In this document: one piece after another, positions 21,175-28,286 of the stretch
Layout: each line of letters starts with the position of its first letter
Position numbering within the stretch: the first letter of the stretch is position 1
From: CAVXFL01 sp963761015
GTDB lineage: Bacteria; Pseudomonadota; Alphaproteobacteria; Acetobacterales; Acetobacteraceae
Assembly: GCA_963761015.1 (NCBI GenBank)
Contig: CAVXFL010000016.1
Span: forward strand, 495,112 to 559,111
DNA length: 64,000 nt
Reading direction: 5' to 3'
Translations under genes and position numbers: made by a program
Notes under the pieces: generated by a model
What the model saw: the letters and a program-made list of their open reading frames with translations, nothing else
What the model was told of the DNA's origin: nothing
The model's database searches: none

Positions 21175-21469
21175 TTGGCGCAAGATCCGGCCGATTTGCT
21201 GAAACCGGGCGGCCGCGCGATTGGCCGCCCGGGCAGCAGCGAGCAGGTCCGGATCGTGCCGGATGGCGAAGCCGAGGCAAGGCAATTGTTCGATCGGTTG
21301 AGCGAAGGTGGTGTGGATGTCACGCCACCGGGTCATCGTGGCCGAACTCGTTCAGTTGCCCGCGGGAGGCTTTTTGGGTTACCGCCCGAAAGCAAGGAGT
21401 GGCGCGCCGACGATCGACGTCAATATTCCAGGCTTGAAGATTTGCAAGCTCAAGTTCCCGGGGGCTTGA
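21175..21469 (+). CDS. Stand-alone polymorphic-toxin-like C-terminal domain (apparent frameshift near 21,341-21,344)
   Basis: Two frames joined by removing one base in GGCC at 21341-21344 give a 97-residue product. It begins near LLKPGGRAIGRPGSSEQVRI, passes through ARQLFDRLSEGGVDVTPPGH and ELVQLPAGGFLGYRPKARSG, and ends APTIDVNIPGLKICKLKF. This architecture, with a GG(R/K)xIGxxGSSxxIR opening, a GGF(V/L)xYRP block and an IDVNIPG finish, resembles toxic C-terminal domains found at the tips of large polymorphic toxins. No secretion or repeat domain precedes it, and the TTG at 21175 lacks a good RBS, so it looks like an orphan tip. The downstream gene is a plausible immunity partner. Family assignment is from memory of the pattern. 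Confidence 0.55.
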
Positions 21470-21475
21470 CCGGCG

Positions 21476-21808
21476 ATGGACAGTATCACGCAATTTGAAA
21501 CCGAACGCTTGGTCGATCAGTTCTGCGCCGAAGCACGCGACGACATGGTCGGGCTTTGGGAAATCGCCAAGGAAGTGGAAGCGCTGATCGGTTCGGGTCC
21601 GGCCGCCCGCGAGCCGACGCTCGAACTCGTTCGCATCCTGTTGCGCCGCGGTTTTCGAGTGGGCGAACCGCCGTATTCGCCCGGCGGTTACCGTGCGTGG
21701 CCGAACCAGCATCCGGATGCCGCGATCGACCGCATCCGTCGCGAGTGGCTCGCTCTCGGCAGGACCCCGAACATCGCCGATATCGCCTGGTTCGATCGGC
21801 CATCGTGA
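21476..21808 (+). CDS. Putative immunity protein of the adjacent toxin tip
   Basis: The 110-residue acidic protein starts six bases after the toxin-tip stop (MDSITQFETERLVDQFCAEA). It is predicted to be mostly helical, with GLWEIAKEVEALIG and LVRILLRRGFRVGEPPYSPG, a shape frequent in small cytoplasmic immunity proteins encoded directly behind polymorphic toxin domains. I do not recognise a named family with certainty; the role is inferred from position and size. It has no signal peptide or membrane segment. Confidence 0.55.
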   Translation: MDSITQFETERLVDQFCAEARDDMVGLWEIAKEVEALIGSGPAAREPTLELVRILLRRGFRVGEPPYSPGGYRAWPNQHPDAAIDRIRREWLALGRTPNIADIAWFDRPS

Positions 21809-21956
21809 GCGCTCCCGCGATTTCCCTTTCATCGCCCCGATCGCAACTCGGCGATTCCCAGCCATAGCCGCCCGAGCGAGCGTCGCATCCGCCCATAATC
21901 ACGCCGCGTAAGGATGGCGTTGCCATCGGGCGCCGTGCTCGCGGGAGGGCGCAGCC

Positions 21957-22628
21957 ATGACGATCACGCACCGTTTCGGAAACCGGGACCACAGCGACCT
22001 CGGCACGCGCGATCACCTGAAAGGCGTGAGCGGCGGCGATATCGGCATGGCGCAGGCCACCGGGATGGACGCCGAGGATGTCGAGGCCATCCGCCTCGTC
22101 TGCTACAACGCGCAGCTTCTGCTCACCATCCGCTGCCCGCGCGTCAACACGCGCCACTTCGTCACGAAACTCGCGCCGAAACCGATGGGCGCCAAGGGCA
22201 AGAGCGACGCCGACGGCGCGGGCGGCAGCGGCGGCGACCGCTGGGCCTCCGACTACGACCTGATGGGCGTGTTCATCACCGCCGGCGCGCCGCCCGGCTC
22301 CCGCTATGCCCGGATCGTCACCACCAAGCCGCCGGTCCCCGGTCGGAAGCCCGAGATGACCGACGAGTTCAAGGTGATCTTCGCCATGCTGAACGCGCGC
22401 ATGCGCCACCCCTTCCAGCACGGCGCCAACGACGACTACCGCGACGCCAGCGGGAAGGTGTTCGTGGACAGCAAGGATTTATGGGGCGCGCGCTACGTCG
22501 CCTTCACCGAAACCGGCTGGGCCCGCTTCATACCCTCGTTCGGCCACCTGCACCGGTTCTATGTGGAGAACGGCCTCGACTGGCCCTACGGCACCGAGCG
22601 CCCGAAATTCACGCGCCAGCCCGGTTGA
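21957..22628 (+). CDS. Free-standing class II (CyaA/ExoY/edema-factor-like) nucleotidyl cyclase domain protein
   Basis: This 223-residue protein matches the catalytic layout of secreted class II nucleotidyl cyclase toxins. R59 sits in LLTIRCPRVNT. K75, K80 and K82 in KPMGAKGKS copy the spacing of CyaA K58-H63-K65, with Lys at the middle position as in ExoY. D99-Y100-D101 (SDYDLMGVF) corresponds to CyaA D188-I189-D190, and FQHGANDD (H155) to the VQHG block with H298. The C-terminus has FYVENGLDWPYG. The ATG follows GGGAGG by seven bases. No signal peptide, repeat region or effector module is present. It lies next to the orphan toxin tip in an accessory island. Activity and nucleotide preference are inference. 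Confidence 0.62.
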   Translation: MTITHRFGNRDHSDLGTRDHLKGVSGGDIGMAQATGMDAEDVEAIRLVCYNAQLLLTIRCPRVNTRHFVTKLAPKPMGAKGKSDADGAGGSGGDRWASDYDLMGVFITAGAPPGSRYARIVTTKPPVPGRKPEMTDEFKVIFAMLNARMRHPFQHGANDDYRDASGKVFVDSKDLWGARYVAFTETGWARFIPSFGHLHRFYVENGLDWPYGTERPKFTRQPG

Positions 22629-22694
22629 GCGGGCCGGGCAGCGAGCCAGTTACGGCGGAAGAACACGTAGACGGACGAGCTAATCTGATCTCCC

Positions 22695-22793
22695 TTATTT
22701 TACCGTTGTAACGGCTGGAACGCGATAGCGGGGATTGGATTTTACCCGGCGCAGGTCGCGTCTGAACGCCCTAATCGGTTGGATCGTCCGCAT
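22695..22793 (-). pseudogene. Truncated YafQ/RelE-type toxin remnant
   Basis: A 32-codon frame starts at an ATG inside the end of the antitoxin gene, in the +1 frame. It reads MRTIQPIRAFRRDLRRVKSN then PRYR and stops at TAA (22695-22697). The FRRDLRRVKSNPRYR stretch looks like the first helix of YafQ/RelE-family mRNA interferases, which are normally about 90 residues. The catalytic C-terminal part is absent, so the toxin is dead. Confidence 0.6.
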
Positions 22794-23043
22794 TCAGGGC
22801 CTTCATCACCTCCGTTACGGACGCATAGCGTTTGCCTTCTCCCCGCCGCGCCTCCTCCATTGCGGCGATCGTCTCGGCGTTCGGCACTCTCACGTCGAAC
22901 GGCAGAGCTTTTTCCCGTGCAATCCGGACCATCAACAGGCGGATTGCGTCGGATACGGTGAGCCCCATTTTGCCGAGAACGTCGGCGGCCTGCGCTTTGA
23001 CATGCTCGTCGATGCGGGCACGGACTACGGTATCGGTTGCCAT
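22771..23043 (-). CDS. RelB/DinJ family antitoxin
   Basis: The 90-residue protein has the ribbon-helix-helix N-terminus of RelB/DinJ antitoxins: TDTVVRARIDEHVKAQAADV followed by LGKMGLTVSDAIRLLMVRIA, then a flexible C-terminal tail (AMEEARRGEGKRYASVTEVM) that would wrap the toxin. AAGGAGA precedes the ATG. A perfect 18-bp palindrome just upstream is a likely self-repression operator. The toxin reading frame that overlaps its 3' end is truncated, so the antitoxin is now solitary. Confidence 0.88.
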   Translation of the reverse strand: MATDTVVRARIDEHVKAQAADVLGKMGLTVSDAIRLLMVRIAREKALPFDVRVPNAETIAAMEEARRGEGKRYASVTEVMKALNADDPTD

Positions 23044-23061
23044 GGAATTCTCCTTGTAGCT

Positions 23062-23079
23062 CCATTGTAGCTACAATGG
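23062..23079. promoter_or_regulatory. Palindromic operator of the antitoxin gene
   Basis: CCATTGTAGCTACAATGG is a perfect 18-bp palindrome 18 bases upstream of the antitoxin ATG. A further half-site TTGTAGCT lies at 23054-23061. Ribbon-helix-helix antitoxins bind such sites to repress their own operon; binding here is inferred. Confidence 0.65.
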
Positions 23080-23132
23080 CCGGGGTGTGTCAAATCTTCC
23101 CTCGGATTTTGCTGGGCCGCGCAGGGCGATTA

Positions 23133-23155
23133 CCGGGTCAAGTCCGGCAATGACG
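23133..23155. repeat. Short dispersed palindromic element, copy 2
   Basis: CCGGGTCAAGTCCGG followed by CAATGACG is the second copy of the element at 8075-8097. It lies in the 254-base gap between the antitoxin gene and bfr; I see no gene in that gap. Confidence 0.55.
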
Positions 23156-23297
23156 CGACGGTTTCCGCTCTGTGTGAACGCGCTCTAGTTTTGGTGAGGA
23201 ATTCTCGAGTTTCACTCGCCAGACCGATATCTCCGGCCGGGCAACCAAATCGAGATGTCCCCGATCCCTCGAAGCGGTGATCGTGCGGCGGCGGGAA

Positions 23298-23774
23298 TTA
23301 GCTTGCCGCTTCGCTATTCAGCTGCATCCAGTTCTGCGCGCCGATCCGGCCGGTCAGGTCGAACTGCGTCTCCAGAAAGTCGATATGCGCTTCCTCGTCG
23401 CGCAGGATCGTCGCGAACAAATCGCGGCTGGCGAAATCGCGCACGCTCTCGCAATACGGAATCGCCTCGCGCAGATCCTCGACCGCCTTCTTCTCCAGAT
23501 CGAGGTCGCAGCGCAGCGCCTCCTCCGGCGACTGGCCGATCAGCACCTGGTTCAGCCGCTGCACGTTGGGCAGGCCCTCGAGGAACAGGATGCGCTTGAT
23601 CAGCGCGTCCGCGTGCCGCATCTCCTCGATCGATTCGTCGTATTCGTGCCGGCCGAGCTTGCCCACGCCCCAGTTGTCCAGCATGCGCGCGTGGAGAAAA
23701 TACTGGTTGATCGCGGTCAGCTCGTTGGTCAGCACCGTGTTCAGATACTGCACGACCTTGGGATCGGCCTTCAT
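23298..23774 (-). CDS. bfr: Bacterioferritin
   Basis: Bacterioferritin is a 24-mer haem-containing iron store. All ferroxidase ligands are at family positions: E18, E51, H54, E94, E127 and H130, and the haem axial ligand M52 is present (EEMRHAD). The protein is 158 residues, the exact family length. The ATG overlaps the bfd stop (ATGA), so the two are coupled in one operon with bfd first. Confidence 0.98.
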   Translation of the reverse strand: MKADPKVVQYLNTVLTNELTAINQYFLHARMLDNWGVGKLGRHEYDESIEEMRHADALIKRILFLEGLPNVQRLNQVLIGQSPEEALRCDLDLEKKAVEDLREAIPYCESVRDFASRDLFATILRDEEAHIDFLETQFDLTGRIGAQNWMQLNSEAAS

Positions 23775-23968
23775 GCGGGGCACTCGGCCGCGGACGCCTC
23801 GGAGCCGCCCGCGACATCGTTCACGATGCGGCGGACCGTGGCCGAGCAGGTGCCACATTGCACGGCGCAGCCGCAGGCGCGGTAAACCTCGCTCGGACGG
23901 CTCGCCCCCGAACTCGCGGCATCGCGGACGTGGCCATCCGTCAGCCCATTGCAGAGACAGACATACAT
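23771..23968 (-). CDS. bfd: Bacterioferritin-associated ferredoxin
   Basis: Bfd delivers electrons to bacterioferritin to release stored iron. With start MYVCLCNGLTDG the [2Fe-2S] ligands fall at C4, C6, C38 and C41, exactly as in the E. coli protein; an extra C32-C34 pair is also present. The 65-residue length fits. A TTG 15 bases upstream would add five residues and is not needed for the family N-terminus. The stop overlaps the bfr start. Confidence 0.93.
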   Translation of the reverse strand: MYVCLCNGLTDGHVRDAASSGASRPSEVYRACGCAVQCGTCSATVRRIVNDVAGGSEASAAECPA

Positions 23969-24079
23969 GAGAACCGTTCGCAACTCTCGGTCGGCGGCGT
24001 TGTAGCGGCGCGCCGGCTGCGGTGCAACGCATTTGCAACTGCAGCCGGCGCAGGTCTGATCCCGACGCCCGGGATGGGA

Positions 24080-24820
24080 TCAGACCGGCTTCTCCTGCTG
24101 CTCGACGACCAGGAGCGTCTCGGTCATCTTCCCTTCCTCGTAGAGCCAGCGCGTGGCCAGCCCGGCGATGACGGCGCCGATCAGCGGGGCCAGCCAGAAC
24201 AGCCAGAGTTGCGCGAGGTAGGCGCCCCCCGCGAACAGCGCCGGGCCGGTCGAGCGGGCGGGATTGACCGACGTGTTGGTGACCGGGATCGAAACCAGAT
24301 GGATCAGAGTCAGGCCGAGCCCGATCGGGATGCCGGCGAAACCCACCGCCGCGCCCTTCGAGGTGGACCCGATGATGATGAGCAGAAAGAAGAATGTCAT
24401 GAGCACCTCGGTCAGCAGACAGGCGCCGAGGCTGTACTTGCCCGGGCTCAGGGCACCGTAGCCGTTGGCGGCGAAACCGCCGGGGGTCCACCCCGCCTTG
24501 CCGGAGGCGATCACGTAAAGGGCGGCCGCGGCGACGACCGCGCCGATCACCTGGGCGACGACATAGGGGACGACGTCGTTGGACTTGAATCGCCCGCCCG
24601 CCCAGAGGCCCACGGTCACCGCCGGATTGAAGTGTCCGCCGGAAATGTGCCCCACCGCATAGGCCATGGTCAGCACGGTCAGTCCGAACGCGAACGCCAC
24701 GCCGAGGAACCCGATCCCGAGCCCCGGGAACCCTGCCGCGAGCACCGCGGCGCCGCAGCCGCCGAAGGTGAGCCAAAAGGTGCCGAAGAATTCCGCTCCG
24801 GCACGACGCGACATATCCAT
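24080..24820 (-). CDS. aqpZ: Aquaporin Z-like water channel
   Basis: This is a six-helix MIP-family channel of 246 residues with both half-helix motifs, GGHFNPAVTVG near residue 63 and NTSVNPARSTGPAL near residue 184. The start MDMSRRAGAEFFGTFWLTFG was chosen for the CAGGAGA eleven bases upstream and the family N-terminus. A longer open frame upstream has no family similarity. It is divergent from gshB; an FNR/FixK-like palindrome lies in the shared upstream region. Confidence 0.94.
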   Translation of the reverse strand: MDMSRRAGAEFFGTFWLTFGGCGAAVLAAGFPGLGIGFLGVAFAFGLTVLTMAYAVGHISGGHFNPAVTVGLWAGGRFKSNDVVPYVVAQVIGAVVAAAALYVIASGKAGWTPGGFAANGYGALSPGKYSLGACLLTEVLMTFFFLLIIIGSTSKGAAVGFAGIPIGLGLTLIHLVSIPVTNTSVNPARSTGPALFAGGAYLAQLWLFWLAPLIGAVIAGLATRWLYEEGKMTETLLVVEQQEKPV

Positions 24821-24954
24821 GGTCCATCTCCTGCAATACGATCGGTGGACGGGGAAGCACTCGGTGAGCTGGGACCAAACCGCGGCAACCGTCGTGCCGG
24901 CCCCGAGCCGCGTCCGGAGGCGCCGCAACCGTGCCGCAGCCGTACCAATCCGCC

Positions 24955-24968
24955 TTGATCCGGGTCAA
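24955..24968. promoter_or_regulatory. FNR/FixK-like box between aqpZ and gshB
   Basis: TTGATCCGGGTCAA differs by one base from the FNR/FixK consensus TTGAT-N4-ATCAA. It lies 60 bases before the gshB ATG and 134 bases before the aqpZ ATG. This suggests oxygen- or redox-linked control of one or both genes, but only the site itself is seen. Confidence 0.5.
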
Positions 24969-25027
24969 GACAAATCGTCACGGTCCGGAAACTGGGTTCT
25001 GCTGGCCGTTGCCTGCTAAGATGGATC

Positions 25028-26074
25028 ATGAGCGCCAATCCGGACGACCGGGGCAGCCCGCCCCGCAAGCTGACGGTCGCGGTCCAGATGGACCCGATCG
25101 ACGCGATCAACATCGACGCGGACTCCACCTTCGCCCTGATGCTGGAGGCGCAACGGCGCGGCCACGCGCTCTGGCACTACGAGGTGCGCCACCTGTCGCT
25201 GAGCGAGGGCGTGGCGCGCGAGGGGGCGAGGCGGGAGGAACGGGTCACCGCGCTGGCCCGTCCGATCGCCGTCGAGCGCGAGCGCGGCCGCCACTGGCGC
25301 TTCGGCGAGGCCGAGCGGCGCGACCTCGGCGGCATGGACGTGGTGCTGATGCGCCAGGACCCGCCGTTCGACATGGCCTATATCAGCGCCACCCACATCC
25401 TCGAGCACATCCACCCGCGGACCTTGGTGGTGAACGACCCGGTCTCCGTGCGCAACGCGCCGGAGAAAATGCTGGTCACGCATTTCCCCGAACTGATGCC
25501 GCCCACGCTGATCTCCTGGGATCTCGACGCCATCCGAAGCTTCCGGCTGCAGCACAAGGACATCGTGGTGAAGCCGCTGTTCGGCATGGGCGGCGCCGGC
25601 GTGTTCCACATCCGCGAGGACGACGAGAACCTGCCGTCGCTCCTGGAAATGCACTGGGCGCGCTCGCGCGAGCCGCTGATGTTCCAGCGCTACGAACCCG
25701 CGGTGCGGCGCGGCGACAAGCGCATCGTGCTGGTCGACGGCGAGCCGGCCGGCGTCGTCAACCGGGTCCCGGCCGCGGGCGAGGCGCGCTCCAACATGCA
25801 TGTCGGCGGCCGGCCGGAGAAGTGCGACCTCACCGCCCGCGACCGCGCGATCTGCGCCCGCATCGGGCCGCTCCTGCGCGACCAGGGGCTGATCTTCGTC
25901 GGCATCGACGTGATCGGCGACTGGCTGACCGAGATCAACGTGACCTCGCCCACCGGCATTCAGGAAATCGCGCGCTTCGACGGCACCAACCCGGCCGCGA
26001 TGATCTGGGACGCCATCGAGGCGCGCCGCGCCGCCGGCCAAGGGTCGCGATCGACGGCATCAGCGGTGGCGTGA
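25028..26074 (+). CDS. gshB: Glutathione synthetase
   Basis: GshB ligates gamma-glutamylcysteine and glycine with ATP. The 348-residue protein has the ATP-grasp fold and family segments VAVQMDPIDAINIDADSTFA at about 17-36, VLMRQDPPFDMAYISATHIL near 105, VVKPLFGMGGAGVF (ATP lid) near 180 and TEINVTSPTGIQEI near 305. The C-terminal 15 bases overlap the end of comEC, which converges from the other strand. Confidence 0.97.
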   Translation: MSANPDDRGSPPRKLTVAVQMDPIDAINIDADSTFALMLEAQRRGHALWHYEVRHLSLSEGVAREGARREERVTALARPIAVERERGRHWRFGEAERRDLGGMDVVLMRQDPPFDMAYISATHILEHIHPRTLVVNDPVSVRNAPEKMLVTHFPELMPPTLISWDLDAIRSFRLQHKDIVVKPLFGMGGAGVFHIREDDENLPSLLEMHWARSREPLMFQRYEPAVRRGDKRIVLVDGEPAGVVNRVPAAGEARSNMHVGGRPEKCDLTARDRAICARIGPLLRDQGLIFVGIDVIGDWLTEINVTSPTGIQEIARFDGTNPAAMIWDAIEARRAAGQGSRSTASAVA

Positions 26075-28222
26075 TCGCCGCGGCCTCGGCGGCGGCGGAA
26101 CCCAGGGGCGGTCGCCGCGCTCGGCGCGGTCGGACACCACGTCGGCGACGCCGGGCTCCAGCCAGATCGCGTGCGCGCCGTTGCGCCAGACCGTGAAGCG
26201 ATCGACCAGCGGCGGGCCGAAGCAGCGGCCGCGCGCCGGCTCGGGCGAAACCACGACGACCGCCTCCTGACAGCTCTCGGCTTCGCCGTCGTCCCCCTCG
26301 TCCTCGTCGGCGCGGCCGAGCAGCAGCAGCGCCGCCGGGCCGCCGGGCCGCGCGCGCAACAGGCACGATTCCGGGTCGCAGGCGATCTCCTGCGGCGCCA
26401 TCCGCGGCCCGACGTTCATCGGCCGCACCGGGCCGCTCGCCCAGAACTGCTGCCAACTCGCCTGCGTGAACCGTCCCGCCCCGGGCGCCGCCTGGACGTA
26501 GACGCCATGCGTGGTGCGCACCGCGATCAGCCGGGCGTTGGCCGAGACCAGGAGGTCCGGTGGCCGCGCCATCCAGGGCGAGGTCAAGGCCACCAGGATC
26601 ACCGGCACGCCGGCAAGGCGGATGCGGCTCCGCCATAGCCCCAGCCAGGCCATGCCCAACGCCAGGATCGCCAAGCCCCAGGCGGGCATGTGCGGCACCG
26701 CCAGGGTCGCCGCCGGCCAACTGGAAACCGAGCGGGCGATCAGCAGCAGTCCGTGGACGCCCCAGCCCATCACCACCAGCGGGACGCGCTCCAGCCCCAA
26801 CGGCATCACCGACAGCGCGATCAGCCCGGCGGGGATCACCCACAGGCCCGTCAGCGGCACCGCGACCATGTTGGCAACGATGAAATAGACTTGCACGTGT
26901 CCGAAATGATAGGCCGCGAACGGGGCGGAGGCGCCGCCGGCCAGCAGGCTCGTCAGCGCCAGCCCCGCCAGATGCAGCGAGAACCGCCGGCGCAGGCGCG
27001 GGTCGGCATGCCACCGGCTGAGCCAGGGCCGCAGCGCCGCGTAGCCGGCGATCAGCGCCAGCACGGCCGAAAAACTCATCTGGAAACTGGCGCCGGTGAT
27101 CTGCTCGGGATCGAGCAGGATCAGGGTCGCGCAGGCCAGCCCCAACCCGCGCAAGGACAACGCTCGGCGGCCGGCGAGCAGCGCGAGCGTCACCAGGGTC
27201 GCCATGGCGAAGCTGCGCACGATCGGCACGTGCATGCCGGTCAGCAGCATGTAGAAGCCGCCGGCGGCCAGCGCCGCCACCGCCGCGATCTGCTTGGTCG
27301 GCCAGTGCAGGGCGGCGTATTCCCAGCACGCCAGGAGCAGCCGGGTAAACCCGAAAATCAGCCCCATGACGATGCCGATATGCAGGCCGGCGATGGCCAG
27401 CAGGTGCGCCAGCCCGGAATCGCGGAACGCCACCCGGTCGGATTCCGGAATCCCGGCGGTCAGGCCGGTGAGCAGCGTCGTGGCGATGGCGCCTTCGGGG
27501 CCGGACACCGACGCGCCGATCCGCGCGGCGATGGCTTCGCGCAGCCACCACAGCCAGGCGGAAACGCTTCCGGGGTGCGCTCGCGACACCGGCTCCACCC
27601 GGCGCAACGCATAGCCGTATCCGCCGATGCCGCTGAAGAAGGCGTCGCGCTGGATGTCCCATCCGTCCGGATAGGCGGGCGACGACGGCGCCCGTACCAT
27701 CGCGCGTATCCTGATGGTATCACCGGTGGCGATTTGCGTCGGGTCGTCCTTGCGCAGCCGAATGCGCAGCCGGCGCGGCAGGGCCGGCGCCGCCGTGCCG
27801 AGTTTCGGCGCGCCGATGGTGACCCGCCGGCCTTCCGGCAGGCTTTCCACCCCGAGAACGACGCCGCTGATCACCGTCGCGCGCCGCGGCAGCGGAATCA
27901 CCTCCGGCGCCCGCGCGGTCGCGAATTGCGCCGCCGCCAGCCCGAGGCCCGCCGCCGCTCCCGCGGCGAACAGGCCGCGCGGGAGCGGCCACGGCCGGGC
28001 GATCAGCGCCGCCGCCAGGCAAAGCCCGAACAGCGCCGCGCCGGTCCAGCCGGGCGGCTCCGCGCGCAGACTGAAATAGGCGAGGTCGCCGGCGCCCATG
28101 AACACCGGCAGCCAGACCGCGAACCGCCCGCGCTCGGCCACGAGCCAAGCATCGACCAGCCCCGCAAATCGCCCGGTCGCCGCCTGTCCGGCCCCGCGCA
28201 GCGCGCCTAGAACGCGGCTCAC
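26060..28222 (-). CDS. comEC: ComEC/Rec2 family DNA uptake channel
   Basis: ComEC is the inner-membrane channel that brings single-stranded DNA into the cytoplasm during transformation. The 720-residue protein has an N-terminal helical part, a soluble DUF4131-like segment (PLPRRATVISGVVLGVESLP), and the multi-helix competence domain with LLAIAGLHIGIVMGLIFGFT and GMHVPIVRSFAMATLVTLAL. The C-terminal 170 residues do not show a metallo-beta-lactamase HxHxDH motif; many alphaproteobacterial ComEC proteins have only a remnant there. dprA, another transformation gene, is 4.5 kb away. Confidence 0.93.
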   Translation of the reverse strand: MSRVLGALRGAGQAATGRFAGLVDAWLVAERGRFAVWLPVFMGAGDLAYFSLRAEPPGWTGAALFGLCLAAALIARPWPLPRGLFAAGAAAGLGLAAAQFATARAPEVIPLPRRATVISGVVLGVESLPEGRRVTIGAPKLGTAAPALPRRLRIRLRKDDPTQIATGDTIRIRAMVRAPSSPAYPDGWDIQRDAFFSGIGGYGYALRRVEPVSRAHPGSVSAWLWWLREAIAARIGASVSGPEGAIATTLLTGLTAGIPESDRVAFRDSGLAHLLAIAGLHIGIVMGLIFGFTRLLLACWEYAALHWPTKQIAAVAALAAGGFYMLLTGMHVPIVRSFAMATLVTLALLAGRRALSLRGLGLACATLILLDPEQITGASFQMSFSAVLALIAGYAALRPWLSRWHADPRLRRRFSLHLAGLALTSLLAGGASAPFAAYHFGHVQVYFIVANMVAVPLTGLWVIPAGLIALSVMPLGLERVPLVVMGWGVHGLLLIARSVSSWPAATLAVPHMPAWGLAILALGMAWLGLWRSRIRLAGVPVILVALTSPWMARPPDLLVSANARLIAVRTTHGVYVQAAPGAGRFTQASWQQFWASGPVRPMNVGPRMAPQEIACDPESCLLRARPGGPAALLLLGRADEDEGDDGEAESCQEAVVVVSPEPARGRCFGPPLVDRFTVWRNGAHAIWLEPGVADVVSDRAERGDRPWVPPPPRPRRSRHR

Positions 28223-28286
28223 GTCAACCCCCGGTTGATTAACGCCACTCTAGGCCGAAGGCGCTCGACAGACTACGTTCTTATGT

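Noticed and set aside
23298..24968. A 556-codon minus-strand frame spanning aqpZ, bfd and bfr
   Set aside because: Only its last 158 codons are real (bfr); the rest is a shadow of aqpZ and bfd.
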